Shown: in pieces, positions 13,061-22,856 of the stretch | Position numbering within the stretch: position 1 is the stretch's first letter | Layout: each line of letters starts with the position of its first letter | Program-made: the position numbers and the translations under genes | Source of the DNA: Hygrophila difformis | Taxonomy: Eukaryota > Streptophyta > Magnoliopsida > Lamiales > Acanthaceae | Assembly (NCBI GenBank): GCA_030278955.1 | Contig: JAOANR010000003.1 | Span: forward strand, 50,750,902 to 50,814,901 | Direction: 5' to 3' | DNA: 64,000 nucleotides | The notes under the pieces: model-generated | The model's database searches: none | What the model was told of the DNA's origin: nothing | What the model saw: the letters and a program-made list of their open reading frames with translations, nothing else

Positions 13061-14227
13061 TTAAGAAGCAGATATTAGCCTGCCACCAGCTCTCGTTGTG
13101 TGATTTTTGTACCAGGTTGAGATTTCAGGATCCTTCAAATGAGGACGTACATATGTATCAAAAAATTTGGCATCAGATATTGCACCAAGAGAGGAAAGAC
13201 GTGGCCACTTCTTTAACAGATGCCTTCGTTCCAGAATTGTTAAAACTTCACATCGAGGTTTGTACCGTTTCTCAATACTGTAGGTAAGTATTTTTGGGCA
13301 TTGATAAATGCATATATTACTATACTTACTGTTCATAAGAAATTCTTTCATCTTATTCACCTTATCCCCAGACACTGTAAACACTCTTGGACAGTGCTTG
13401 AACATGGTTGTTATTTCCTTATCTGAACATTCCAAAATATTTTGAAATGCATGCCACTTAAGCTTCCATGCCTTTTTTGAAAATGAACCAACAGTTGCAA
13501 CAGCATAGCTAAACATTTTTGAATTCTTATCTACTCCAATGTCACCAACCCTCGCTATGCATTCCCTAAGAAATTCAGGCTTGGTCCTCAGACATCTTTG
13601 CATCCAGAATAGATAACTAACAATATGCTCTTTGGTTATGCCACAGCATTGCAAGAGTTTAATGTTGGGAATGAGGCGATGTTCCCAATTTGTGATGAGC
13701 AACCACGGGGAACGCCTCACCATCCTGGCCACTTCTTCTGAGGATCCCAAGAAAGCCTGTAAGTGTAGTATCGAGGGCCTGACTTTATTCTTTGCACTGG
13801 CCAGCAAAATATTGGGTTCTTTCAAGATAATGGAAACAATGTCCCTGGAAGAAAGTCCAATGTCTTGAAAAATCTTGAGTTTTGGCTGCAAGGTTTTATC
13901 ACTCACCCTAAGTATACAAGGCGAGGAATTCAAGGTTTTCTCCAACTCTGATTTGGTGAAGCCTAATTCCTTGAGATATGACAACGTTGACTCATATTTT
14001 TCGGAATTCAGGTTCTTCTTCCGAAGTTTTAAAACAGATACTACACGCGAAACAACCTTGGGAGAAAACTTGTGCCTGTGAAGCAAATATTCCAACTCAC
14101 TGGGTTTTTTCCAAGATTTGGCTGCTTCAGTTACAAGTGATGAGAATTGAAGCACAGAAAATGAGAAAGAAGCGAGCGAGTGCGAAAACAAACACGAAAC
14201 ATGTCTTCTTAAATGTGCTGTAATCAT
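13061..14227 (-). CDS. mTERF family protein, organelle-targeted (copy A, intact)
   Basis: A 388-residue protein, normal for plant mTERFs. The first ~32 residues (MITAHLRRHVSCLF…) are rich in Ser, Arg and hydrophobic residues with no acid, as in a mitochondrial or plastid presequence. Then come repeated mTERF motifs: about 84-108 (YLKELGFTKSELEKTLNSSP), 118-143 (FQDIGLSSRDIVSIILKEP), 154-180 (LQAFLGSSEEVARMVRRSP), a weaker one with CCGITKEHIVSYL, and late ones with CSDKEITTMFKHCP and ICIYQCPKILTYS. mTERFs fold into a helical superhelix that binds organellar nucleic acid and acts in transcription, splicing or ribosome biogenesis. The start is the first ATG, conserved in copy B. Upstream is a leader with a splice donor. 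Truncated copies lie on both sides, so this is a tandemly expanding mTERF cluster. The exact target cannot be told from sequence. Confidence 0.85.
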   Translation of the reverse strand: MITAHLRRHVSCLFSHSLASFSFSVLQFSSLVTEAAKSWKKPSELEYLLHRHKFSPKVVSRVVSVLKLRKKNLNSEKYESTLSYLKELGFTKSELEKTLNSSPCILRVSDKTLQPKLKIFQDIGLSSRDIVSIILKEPNILLASAKNKVRPSILHLQAFLGSSEEVARMVRRSPWLLITNWEHRLIPNIKLLQCCGITKEHIVSYLFWMQRCLRTKPEFLRECIARVGDIGVDKNSKMFSYAVATVGSFSKKAWKLKWHAFQNILECSDKEITTMFKHCPRVFTVSGDKVNKMKEFLMNSKYSNICIYQCPKILTYSIEKRYKPRCEVLTILERRHLLKKWPRLSSLGAISDAKFFDTYVRPHLKDPEISTWYKNHTTRAGGRLISAS

Positions 14228-14558
14228 GGCTAATGAAATCCAAAAGGGAGTGTTTCCAGCGATAGGGAATATTAGTCGAGTGATTCGAGATGGTAAGATG
14301 TTCCAAAAAATGCTGCGAGGAACCGGAATTCATAAACAGAATATGAAATTGGGACTTGAATTCGTAAATAAGGACCAAAATGAGAAGGGGGACTAGAACT
14401 ACTTGCCTGAAGAAACTGGGTTGTCGAATGTGGACACTCGCACAAGAGGACGAGCAGGCACCCAAGGTGCTGGGAATTGGACGGAAGCGCCGTCCGCCGG
14501 CGTGATGGTAATGAACACCGTGGGCCTGGCGTCGACTCCGGAGGCGCCGCCCCTCACC
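14228..14558 (-). promoter_or_regulatory. mTERF copy A leader with 5' splice donor (GC type)
   Basis: On the minus strand an untranslated exon appears to end CAGTTTCTTCAG and to be followed by GCAAGTAG at about 14406. The matching place in copy C has the usual GTAAGT. So copy A seems to use, or to have acquired, a GC donor in its 5' leader intron. The acceptor nearer the ATG is not clear to me. The upstream exon region is GC-richer (about 14440-14555). The LINE insertion lies just upstream, so the promoter may have been separated from the gene. Confidence 0.45.
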
Positions 14559-14568
14559 AATTAGGTTT

Positions 14569-16751
14569 TACAGCTGAGCTTTTTCTTTACCGCTGAGCTT
14601 TACCGCTGAGGACACTTTACCGCTGAGCTTTTTTATTTTTTATTTTTTTTTTATTTTTTATTTTATTTAAAGAGCCGAAGAAGGCTGACGAAATTACAAG
14701 AAAATAAAAAGAAAAAATAAAGAAAGAAAGATCAGAACCAAACAACCACAATTAAGCAACCACTATACTATCGACGACAAAACTGCAATCCTGAAGCATC
14801 CAATGCGATCGTACTCAAGCACTCGTCCGGAGGAAACGACCAAGTAGTATAAAACGATTCCTCCAAAGTAGCTTTCTTAGCAAGCCCATCCACTACATGA
14901 TTACCTTCACGGAAAACATGTTTAAGGGTCCCTCCAAGAGCACGAAGCGTGTCACGAGCACTCCAAATCATCGGCCAAAATCTATGACTCGGGGATGCAT
15001 TCCCATTAATCAAACGAACAGCTTCCGAAGAGTCCGAGTACACTCTCACATTCTCCACTCCCTGCTGCATCGCAAACGCCAGGCCCTCCATGATCCCCAA
15101 CAGCTCGATCTCCAGCACCGAGCGCTCTCCACGCTGCCCACCGCAAGCACCAAGAAATCCGCCATCTGCCGAGCGCAGCACCACTGCGAAACCAGACCGC
15201 CGCTCCTCCTTAATCACACAACCATCTGTGTGCATGATCACACCCTGAACATCCTCCTCCTTCCACCGAACATAGGTGATAGCTCGGCCTCTACCTCTCA
15301 CAGGTTCATTCTTCTTCAACAACCCTGCCAACCATTGGCATTTTTGGCAAATCTGATCCCACCTGGAAGCACACCCCTTGAACACCCTATTATTGCGTTC
15401 ACATCAGACCACCCACAACGCCGCAACAAACACATCCCCGAACACCCTTGTCGCCCACTGGAGCCACCACCGGACAGATCCAGGAGGCACCTCATCGACC
15501 GCAAGCACACCCAACAGCCCCATTTTTATCCATAAAGTTCGAGCCCAAGGACACATAAACAAAGCATGACGCCAATCTTCCTCCGCCTCGCCACATATCA
15601 AGCATAGAGGGGAGCTCGCCAAATTCCGCGCATACCTCAACCCATTAACTGGAATGGCCTCGTGACTAAGCAACCATAGTAAGATGCTAATTTTCTCAGG
15701 GATCCAAGGTTTCCAAATCCACCTCCAGTCGTCATCTTCATGATTAAAATTCTGAAGCCACATATAACCCGACGCAACTGTATATTTGCCATGAATGTCC
15801 CCTCTCCAATGCAACAAGTCCGCAACACCCTCTACCAAATGGGGAACCGGCGACAGCCTGATATCCTCCTTGACGTCCTCCGCCAACCAAGAATAAAGCC
15901 GATCAAGTTGCCATGAATTCCCATCAACAGCATCACAAACCCTAATGGCAATGTCTTGGTAATGCACGAACGGGACCTGTTGGCACGAATTTTCCCCTCT
16001 TCACCAAGGCGAATACCAAAACGAGCATGATCCACTCCCCAGCCGCAGCCCATAACCCTTTTCAAGCAGCAAACTCATCTTGCATAATGCCTTCCAACCT
16101 TTAGTACCCCTATAATGATCATTGGGGAACTGACCCCCAGCCACTCCATATTTGTCACGCACCACTCTAACCCATAACTTGTCCGGGCTCATTAGAAAAT
16201 CCCATAATTGCCTCCCGACTAGCGCAGAATTCATATTGCGAGTTTTTCAAATACCCAAACCCCCATAGCGCCTCGGTCTCGCTGCCTTGTCCCAACTAAC
16301 CAAGTGCAAACCCTATCAGTAGGCCCTTTCCAAATCCATTTCCGAATCAGTTTATCAATAGCATTCGTCACAGCAATAGGAAGCAGATGCAACTGCATGA
16401 CATACACCAGAACCGAGGCCAACACTGACCTAGCTTTGATAATACATCCAGCCTTATTAAGCAAGAACGCCGACCATCCACTTAGCCGAGCTTCAAGCTT
16501 GCGCAAAAGCTCATCAAAGTGCCTAATCCTCATACGACATGGATTACAGGAAATCCCAAATATTTCCCTAAATTGTCGGTCACACCAATATCCAAATGCT
16601 GACGCAGCCAACCTATCTCCACATCCGACACTCCCGGAGAGCAGAAGGCAACAGATTTAGCTGCATTCATCTGTAAGCCCGACCGAGCCCCAAATTTCCT
16701 TAACGTGGACGCCATGCACTCTATACTCTCCTCATTCAACGCCGAGCAAAA
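14569..16751 (-). mobile_element. 5'-truncated L1-type LINE fragment
   Basis: Minus strand order: end of the reverse transcriptase (about 16751-16000), zf-RVT zinc-binding region (about 15967-15404), RNase H (about 15385-14768), then an A-rich tail region (about 14619-14668 on the minus strand). The flanks share a perfect 10-bp AATTAGGTTT at 14559-14568 and 16752-16761, the target duplication. This places the 5' truncation inside the reverse transcriptase. Between the tail and the duplication is a short 3' tandem repeat of a CCGCTGAGCTTT-like unit. Copy B of the duplication lacks the LINE. Confidence 0.85.
14768..15385 (-). pseudogene. LINE RNase H domain remnant
   Basis: An open frame of 205 codons. 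The RNase H fold residues are visible: HTDGCV (first Asp), ELLGIMEGL (Glu), YSDSSEAVRLI (Asp), and EGNHVVDGLAKKA near the end (His/Asp). This is the plant LINE type RNase H (RVT_3), which degrades RNA in the RNA-DNA hybrid. It is separated from the upstream reverse transcriptase by frame breaks and is part of a dead LINE. Confidence 0.8.
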
Positions 16752-16772
16752 AATTAGGTTTGTTTCGAACAT
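15404..16772 (-). pseudogene. LINE reverse transcriptase C-terminal and zf-RVT remnant
   Basis: Several overlapping frames on the minus strand together give the end of a plant LINE reverse transcriptase (…SGLQMNAAKSVAFCSPG…, KYLGFPV, LSGWSAFLLNKAG) and the zf-RVT region (WIPEKISILLWLLSHEAIP, CLICGEAEEDWRHALFMCP). At least three frame changes (near 16600, 16230 and 16000) break it. The polymerase active site lies upstream of the truncation and is absent. Confidence 0.8.
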
Positions 16773-16820
16773 TAACCCTTATACAATGAAGGTTTTTTTT
16801 TTCTTTTTTTCCATACAATA

Positions 16821-17083
16821 TACACCCTCCGTTTTTAAAAAATTATAACATTTCTGAGCTTCACATTATCAATGCACATTTTTAACACTTAATATCTCAA
16901 ATTGTGTAAAAGTAAAAATTATAAAAATTTGATATTCTAAAACTACGCGATTAGACGAATCTAAAAAGATCCCATTTGACTATGTTTTATCTTGTATATT
17001 TGTATTAAAAATTTAAATCAAAGTTACTCAGTGAATAATAACAACTATGCAAATGTTACAATTATTTCTAAACGGAGGGAGTA
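16821..17083. mobile_element. Stowaway-like MITE
   Basis: The left end reads TA-CACCCTCCGTTTTTAAA and the right end has the inverse, TTTCTAAACGGAGGGAG-TA. The arms extend imperfectly inward (TTATAACATTT against AAATGTTACAA). TA flanks mark a Tc1/mariner-type target duplication. About 260 bp, non-coding. It lies in the stretch of copy A for which copy B shows no counterpart. Confidence 0.75.
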
Positions 17084-17469
17084 CAATGAAGTTGTGTTGG
17101 GTGAGTTGTATTTGTCCATTTATGATTTTTAATTAAACATAAATAACCACTATTAGAATATTGTCCATCAAATCAATCCCCAAGAAAATTAATAATTAAA
17201 CATGTACTTATACTCCCACACAGTCTCATAATTTTTCAAAATTTCCCAAATATTTCAGTAATTATTGAATTAACTTAATTAATCCCATAAGTTTCTTAAT
17301 CCTCATTCAAATAATCCCAGAGCTCCTTAATTGCTCTCCAAGCTGACGTGGCAATAGGATTACCATGGTCAATGGTCTTTGACTCGACTTCCTTGCTTGC
17401 GTGTTGGGTGGGTGGAGTCCGGATGGGGTTTTTGGAGCTCCAGCTCATTTCTAGGGAAAATCCCCAAAT

Positions 17470-17700
17470 TTACTTAACTGGAGGCAAGTTAAGCTTCGCC
17501 CAGATCTTGGATTCATCGGCCATTGAAAAGGGGCTACTTTTGAATTTCGAGGATCAGAAAGGGAAGCCCTGGACATTCAAGTATCCTTTGGAACGACAAC
17601 CAGAGCTACGCGATGACAAAACATGTTGACAAAGGGCTTCTGTCACATCGTTTTTCATATATCGCTGCCGAGGTTCGCGGAGAAGACTCCTGTCATCGAA
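17470..17700 (+). pseudogene. Captured B3 domain fragment (RAV/NGATHA type)
   Basis: Plus-strand frames read GLLLNFEDQKGKPWTFKY and, one base shifted, LWNDNQSYAMTK. Together they follow the middle of the RAV/NGATHA B3 DNA-binding domain (family pattern [28 protein letters not shown]). A one-base frame change at about 17583 is shared with copy B, so the break came before the duplication. Only about a third to half of the domain is present. It is a transduplicated piece inside the Pack-MULE, not a working transcription factor. Confidence 0.65.
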
Positions 17701-17704
17701 TTTT

Positions 17705-18044
17705 TTAAATTCCTGCAATTTTTGCCACAAGAAGCTCCATGGCAAGAACATATTCATGTACATGTATAATTTTATGCCAGATTTTGGATTATCTCTGACC
17801 CCACAACCAAATTGGCTTCTGAAACCCTAATCCCAATTTCTATTTAGCTAATTTTGTGTTGAAAATTTCGCTGGGGGAGAAAGCATTCTGCAGCAAAGAG
17901 TGCACATACAGGCAAATGGTGTTGGATGAACGCAGAAATAAGTGCAACTCCAAGGCATCAAGGTCGGCAACAGCGGTGGAAGTTAACACTGGCTTGCTAT
18001 ACATGAATGGGCAGGTGTTTTCTCCAAGCTTCAAACCCAAATAG
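17705..18044 (+). pseudogene. Captured FLZ (FCS-like zinc finger, DUF581) gene fragment with intron
   Basis: Exon-like piece 1 (to about 17763) reads FLNSCNFCHKKLHGKNIFMY, the first CxxC half of an FLZ finger. A donor-like ATG-GTATAA follows. Exon-like piece 2 (from about 17866) reads GEKAFCSKECTYRQMVLDER, the second half with the FCS motif that names the family, and then a short Ser-rich tail to a stop at 18044. FLZ proteins are plant scaffolds for SnRK1 kinase. The intron between the two zinc-binding halves suggests capture from genomic DNA. The N-terminal part is missing and the junction with the B3 piece is abrupt. Confidence 0.7.
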
Positions 18045-18091
18045 AGAGTAGAGACCTACTGTTGAATTTGAAAGGAAGAAGTGCAGGAGGA

Positions 18092-18410
18092 ATGTCGTCG
18101 ACGATGCTGGAGGTGACGCAAGAGCGGCTGGAGAGGTTAATCGTGAAGGATCTCCAAACAGACTTAGCGACCAACAAAGACCGGCTGTATCAGAGCCAAT
18201 GCATCCGAAATATGATCGATCAGATTATGACCACTGCTCATAAACTCGTATGATTTGAATGTGTTGGGTGCTCAATTCGTGATTTTTGGGGTTTAGTTTT
18301 CTGTTAATTCTCTTTATTTTTAATATGTGTATATACTTGGTGGGTTTTGGTTTATAGGTTGATATATTACGAAGATGAAAACAATGCTAGGAGGGATGAG
18401 ATTGCAGCAC
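18092..18410 (+). pseudogene. Captured SF3a60 (splicing factor 3A subunit 3) fragment with intron
   Basis: Exon 1 (18092-18247) starts at an ATG and reads MSSTMLEVTQERLERLIVKD and then KDRLYQSQCIRNMIDQIM, like the start of plant SF3a60, though the segment between the first residues and ERLERL is shorter than I expect. An intron follows (GT at 18248, AG at 18357, 110 bp). After one or two base changes in frame, the next exon reads YYEDENNARRDEIAA, like the family's TYEDKDGARDDEI. SF3a60 is part of the U2 snRNP; this piece holds only its first ~70 residues. The kept intron shows DNA-level capture. Confidence 0.7.
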
Positions 18411-18794
18411 ACGTTTGACAGAGCTCGTCGGGGTGAATTTCGGGGATTTAATTTCCCTCAAATATGAGATGAGCTCTAAAAAACCCGACCAGACTCCACC
18501 CACCCGCCAGGTAAGCAAGGAAGTTGGGTCAAAGACCATTGATCACACTAATCCTATTGCCACATCAGCTTGGAGAGCAATTTAGGGGCTTTGGAATCAT
18601 TTAAGCGAATGTTAAGATACTTATGGGATTGATTAAGTTAACTCAATAATTATTGAACTGTTTGGGAAATTTTGAAAAATTATGGGACTATTTGAATTTT
18701 TTTCCCTAAATTTTTGCTACATTTTTCAATAATAAAAGCCATTCCAGATCTGTAGCCATTCACTATTAATTCTATCAAATTATTTGACACATAA

Positions 18795-18904
18795 TACTCC
18801 CTCCGTCCCACTAATTCCGTCTCATTTTTCTTTTTGGTCTGTCTCATTACAATTGTCACATTTCTCTTTTAGGAAATAATTGCATACTCCCTTCATTCCT
18901 TATT
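18795..18904. mobile_element. Left part of a Stowaway-type MITE, interrupted
   Basis: Starts TA-CTCCCTCCGTCCC at 18795 and aligns with the outer MITE of copy B (from 25400). At 18887 an inner TA-CTCCCTTCATTCC starts, as in the inner MITE of copy B. The match breaks at 18904 where the PIF/Harbinger element enters. The right ends of both MITEs are lost from copy A beyond 22650. Confidence 0.75.
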
Positions 18905-19375
18905 GTATATGATTTATTTTGAAAATTAAATAAATGTAGTTTGAGAAATTAAATAAATGTAGTTAATAAAATTAACGATAATTAAATAATAGGCTACGTC
19001 GATTTGAAGTTTAACTCCTTAATAAATATTTCTTAATTTTTTATATTCACTATTTTAATCAATTTTTATTTTTTCCATAATTATTTTATTAAATAATTAA
19101 GTTTAATTATTGACTAACTACATTAATATTTCTATTCTCTTTCATTTTTTTTTAAAATTATTATTAATTGACTGTTGCAAACCATTTTAATTTTTTTTAT
19201 TAATTATTCACATGATCGTTGCAAATGTACCGTTGTAATATATTTTTTTATTTATTTTTTTAAATACCACTATAAATACATCCTTCACTCTATTTTTTTC
19301 TTACATTATTTTCTCTTCCAAATATCAAAATTTCTTAGTTGATTGTTACTTATATTTTCTACTCATCCAAAAAAA

Positions 19376-20490
19376 ATGGATAAAGATTCCTGGATGAATT
19401 TCGGGTTCAATTCTTCTAGTTCCAGAGAAAATTCAACACCTCCAAATATGAATTTTTGTCCACGTGCCGATTTTCATCCTCCAAATCCAAATTTTCATAC
19501 TAGTTTTACGTCAAATTTTTCAAATAATTTTCCGCAACCAAATGTTCCGACCACTCTCCCAAATTTTTCAGATGGTAGCTTCCCTCAGCCCTACTCTTTT
19601 AATTCTTTTGGGGCACCATTTTTCATGTATCCAAATCCATACATGGCTCCTCATCCACAATACGGATTTCGTCCAACTATCGGCACAAGTTCACCGGATA
19701 CAGACAGAGACACTGCATCTCCAAACTCTCAGCGTTCGTCTTTTTCATCTCAATTCTCTCCAATCGGACTTGATAGGGTAAATCTCGCTGCTGACTTTGA
19801 GAGCACCAAAATTCCACCATCGGCTCCTGGTGTCAAAAAAGTTCCCTACTCTTTTGATGAAAATGCTCTTCTCGCGAGTTGGTGGGTTGACATCAGCACA
19901 GACTCCATTGTCAAAAATGATCAAAACTCGGAGCAAATGTGGACACGGATCGCCGACGCTTACAACAATAACCTTTCAATGGACATGACATTAAGGTTAG
20001 TCGTTAATTTGAAGTCGCATTATTATACACTACAAAAAGCTGTGAAGAGTTTCAACTCCTGCTACAATCAGGAGAAGAATGTGTGGGGAAGTGGGTGCAG
20101 CGATGCTGATATTATAGAAAAAGCGAAGGTTCAATTTAAAGAGAAGCACAAGTCCAATTTTACTCAAATAAAGGCATGGAAAGTTTTGAAAGACTGTCCG
20201 AAGTTGCTGATCCAGAGTGTGATGTTCGTGGATCCAAAAAGTCAAGGCTCTCGACCACTGGAGAGTATGTGGTGTCTTCAAATACTGACTCCGAACCTGG
20301 AAATGAAATTAGGGCAGAACCTCCTCGCCCAATGGGGAGAAATGCAGCAAGACGTACGGTGAAGGGTAAGGCAAAAGAAACCACGTCAACCAGAGAAAGC
20401 GATGATATTGATAAAAATCTTCGTGAGTTAGAAGATTTTAACAAAGAAAAGTTTATGCAGCTGAAAAGCCTTAACCGATCTAAAAATTAG
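19376..20490 (+). pseudogene. PIF/Harbinger second protein, Myb/SANT-like with NAM-associated C-terminus
   Basis: The N-terminal ~130 residues are low-complexity Asn/Pro/Phe/Ser. Residues ~155-250 form the trihelix/Myb-like part (ENALLASWWVDISTDSIVKN, QMWTRIADAYN, YYTLQKAVKSFNSCY). A NAM-associated type C-terminal region (GSKKSRLSTTGEYV, RPMGRNAARRTVKGK) lies in another frame from about 20176, so there is a frame break or a small deletion at about 20180-20230. In this family the protein helps the transposase bind the element ends and enter the nucleus. I take the ATG at 19376, which opens MDKDSWMNFGF; an in-frame upstream ATG-like start at 19343 looks non-coding. Confidence 0.75.
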
Positions 20491-20901
20491 AAGATAATTA
20501 TGAAAGATACCTCGAAGATGACACCTGATCAACTACGTGTCCATCTCCAAGTTGTTGAGGAAATCAAGAAGGAAATGGGGTGGGATAGTTGAAGAATTAG
20601 TCGTTGTAGCACTTCGTTCAACCTTTTAATATTTGTTGTTGTAATTCATTTCATTATTTTCAATATTCAATTATACTTCCTTTGTTATTAACACTTATTA
20701 ATATATTTTATTTCATTTGAAAAACTAGTTGTTGTAAAAATAGTCGTTATAAAACTAGCCGTTGGGAATCTAGCCGTTGGGAACTAGCCGTTGTGAATTA
20801 TTACTCTATTTAAAGGATGATATTGGATGCTCAAAAATTCAACCTGAGAATATCACAATCTTCATATTGATTATCCTTCAGTTTCTTTCATTCTCTCAAA
20901 C

Positions 20902-22199
20902 ATGTCCTCATCTTCACATTCATCCTCCACCAAAAGTGATAATATTCATGAATTCATGTTCGATGACATAGTAGATAAAGAAATAGAGTCATTGCTGAAA
21001 AAAACAACAAGAGTTACTTGCTCGTGCTGGGAGTTCTACTGGCGGTACCAGAAAGCAAAGAACATATGTGCACCGAAATCGTGAGGCAGGGCATACGAGA
21101 CTGTACCTTGACTACTTTTCTGAGGATCCAGTATATGGAAGTGAGACGTTTTGTCGATGCTTTCGTATGTCGAGAGAGTTGTTCCAGCGCATAGTTGATG
21201 CACTTGAGTCTCACAATGAGTACTTTAAGTGGAGGGTAGATGCAATGGGAAAGAAGGGTTTCTCTGCATTGCAAAAGTGCACGGTGGCCATTCGTCCATT
21301 GGCATATGGTGGACCTACCGACCATTGGGATGTGTATCTACGTGTTTCCGAAACAACCTCTATAGAATGTCTCTTTAAGTCTTGTCAATGTGTGATCGAA
21401 GTATTTGGTGGGTACTACTTGAGAAAGCCAAGTGCCCTAGATTGACAAAAGTTGTTACAAATGCATGAAGAAAAGGCACGGATTTCCCGGAATGCTTGGG
21501 AACCTTGATTGCATGCATTGGGAATGGAGGAACTGTCCAGCTTGGAAAGGTCAATTCACACGCGGTGACCATGGCGTTCCAACAATCATGCTCGAAGCGG
21601 TTGCCTCGGCAGATTTATGGATATGGCACGCCTACGTTGGAGTAGCAGGTTCTAACAATGACATCATCGTGCTTAACCAATCTCCTTTATTTACAGATAC
21701 TCTACAAGGACGTGCTCCATCCGTCAATTTTACCGTTAATGGTAGAGAATACAATCAAGGATATTATCTTACTAATGGAATTTATCCATAGTGGGCTACG
21801 TTTGTGAAAAGCATTCCATGTCCTCAAGATCCAAAGAGGCAGCTCTTCAAACGACTACAAGAGGCTACTAGGAAGGATGTCGAACGAGCCTTTGGAGTCC
21901 TTCAAGCTCGATGGGCGATGATAAGTGGTCCAACTCGTTTTTGGTACAAGAATAACTTGAAGGATATAATGCTAACTTGCATTATATTACACAATATGGT
22001 ATTCGAAAATGAAGGAAATGCAGCTATTGATTGGTCTGACGATCCAAATGTCGCAATTCCGCCTCCACAAGTAAGTCAAGGATCGGCCGGAGCATTCAAT
22101 GACTACATCAAGAGGGGTGTTCAACTACGAGACAAACAGAAACATCTTCAACTTCGACAAGACTTAGTTGAGCATGTTTGGGCACGATTTGGAGAATAA
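20902..22199 (+). pseudogene. PIF/Harbinger DDE transposase, broken
   Basis: Three frames together cover a plant PIF transposase (DDE_Tnp_4/plant transposon protein families). Visible blocks: YFSEDPVYGSETFCRCFRMS with an FQRIVDAL helix; LDCMHWEWRNCPAWKGQFTR (first catalytic Asp); SNNDIIVLNQSPLF (second Asp); KDVERAFGVLQARW (catalytic Glu); and MLTCIILHNMVFENE. Breaks are a frame change near 21080, a loss of frame near 21445 and an in-frame TAG at 21790. All three catalytic positions survive, so the inactivation is fairly recent, but no full-length enzyme can be made. Confidence 0.85.
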
Positions 22200-22650
22200 T
22201 TATTTACATTATTGCTTTCGGAAGCTTTGCTTTTATTTTGTAATTTGTGTGTGATTTTAGTTTACATTGTGTGTCATTTTAATTTGTATTTTTATATTTT
22301 ATGGAATGAAAAAGAATAAATAATATGTTTTTTGCTTTTTATATTTATTAAATTAAATAATTTTAATTTTCATTATATATGATTTTAAAGAAATGTAGTT
22401 TGAAAAATTAATGAATGTAGTTGATAAAATAAATGATAATTAAATAATATGAAGTGGGTCCCCTAAATACCTTACTTTTGATGTAGGATATTGGGGAGGA
22501 GTTTTGTTTTAGAGGTAGAGGTATTTGGCTTTTGAGGTGGCGCTGAGGTGGCAATCAAAATACTTGCTTTTTTGGGTAGAGGGTTGGGGAAGGCCTTACT
22601 AGTCATTTTAGGAAGGAGCTCATTTATCAAGGATTGCAATTGTTTCCATT

Positions 22651-22856
22651 TCATTCGTTTCCAATGAACTACTATCTGTGCAAGCCATGCCATAACTATC
22701 CAACAAAAACAAATAAGCTAACCGTCACAAATTCAATAAACTTTTAGTTGTTTTCATCCACCCAATGAGGCTCAACCATAGTTGTTAAGATCCCGATCTT
22801 GATCTTAGGATCTTACGATTTTACGATCACGCCTCTCTAAAACGATCCCGATATTG
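22651..22856. other. Unique junction sequence between duplication copies
   Basis: Between the end of copy A and the start of copy B. It holds an imperfect run of GATC/CTTGATCTTAGGATC-type words near 22790-22830. No gene. The breakpoint into copy B is at about 22857, where TTGATAACTAACAATATGC joins, against AGATAACTAACAATATGC in copy A at 13610. Confidence 0.5.

Larger units (their letters stand above)
17222..18690 (+). mobile_element. Pack-MULE with long terminal inverted repeats (copy A)
   Basis: The left end (17222-17475) and right end (about 18435-18690) are inverted copies of about 250 bp. Shared blocks include CATAATTTTTCAAAATTTCCC, GCTCTCCAAGCTGA-GTGGCA, ATCAATGGTCTTTGAC (CA/GT variants) and GGGTGGGTGGAGTC. 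Long TIRs with no transposase between them and host gene pieces inside are the definition of a Pack-MULE (non-autonomous Mutator-like element). Inside, left to right: a B3 piece, an FLZ zinc-finger piece and an SF3a60 piece that keeps an intron. The outermost base and the 9-bp target duplication could not be fixed. Confidence 0.8.
18905..22594 (+). mobile_element. PIF/Harbinger transposon, inactivated
   Basis: Carries the two genes typical of plant PIF/Harbinger elements in the same orientation: a Myb/SANT-like protein (19376-20490) and a DDE transposase (20902-22199). The ends were taken from the uninterrupted equivalent in copy B: left sequence …CCTTATT, right sequence TTACTAGT, empty site CCTTATTACTAGT near 25481. 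The shared TT(A) fits the family's 3-bp TTA/TAA target. The right end (minus strand GGCCTTCCCCAACCC) looks like a normal terminus. I do not see its inverse at the left, so the left terminus is probably deleted. A block of about 75 bp (AAATGTAGTTTGA…) is directly repeated near both ends (18945 and 22392). Confidence 0.8.
13610..22650. repeat. Segmental duplication, copy A
   Basis: From about 13610 this stretch aligns with 22857-25540 in the same orientation: the N-terminal half of the mTERF gene, its leader, a gap where copy A has the LINE, the Pack-MULE, and the start of a MITE. The match stops at 18904 and resumes at 22595 for about 55 bp, because the PIF/Harbinger transposon sits between. 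The two copies are adjacent head-to-tail, as expected for unequal crossing-over. Confidence 0.8.

Noticed and set aside
14127..14465. 112-codon open frame overlapping the mTERF start on the minus strand
   Set aside because: It is out of frame with the mTERF gene, runs through the splice donor in the leader and has no family resemblance.
14897..15535. 212-codon plus-strand open frame over the LINE
   Set aside because: It is the antisense of the RNase H/zf-RVT coding region, which has clear motifs on the minus strand.
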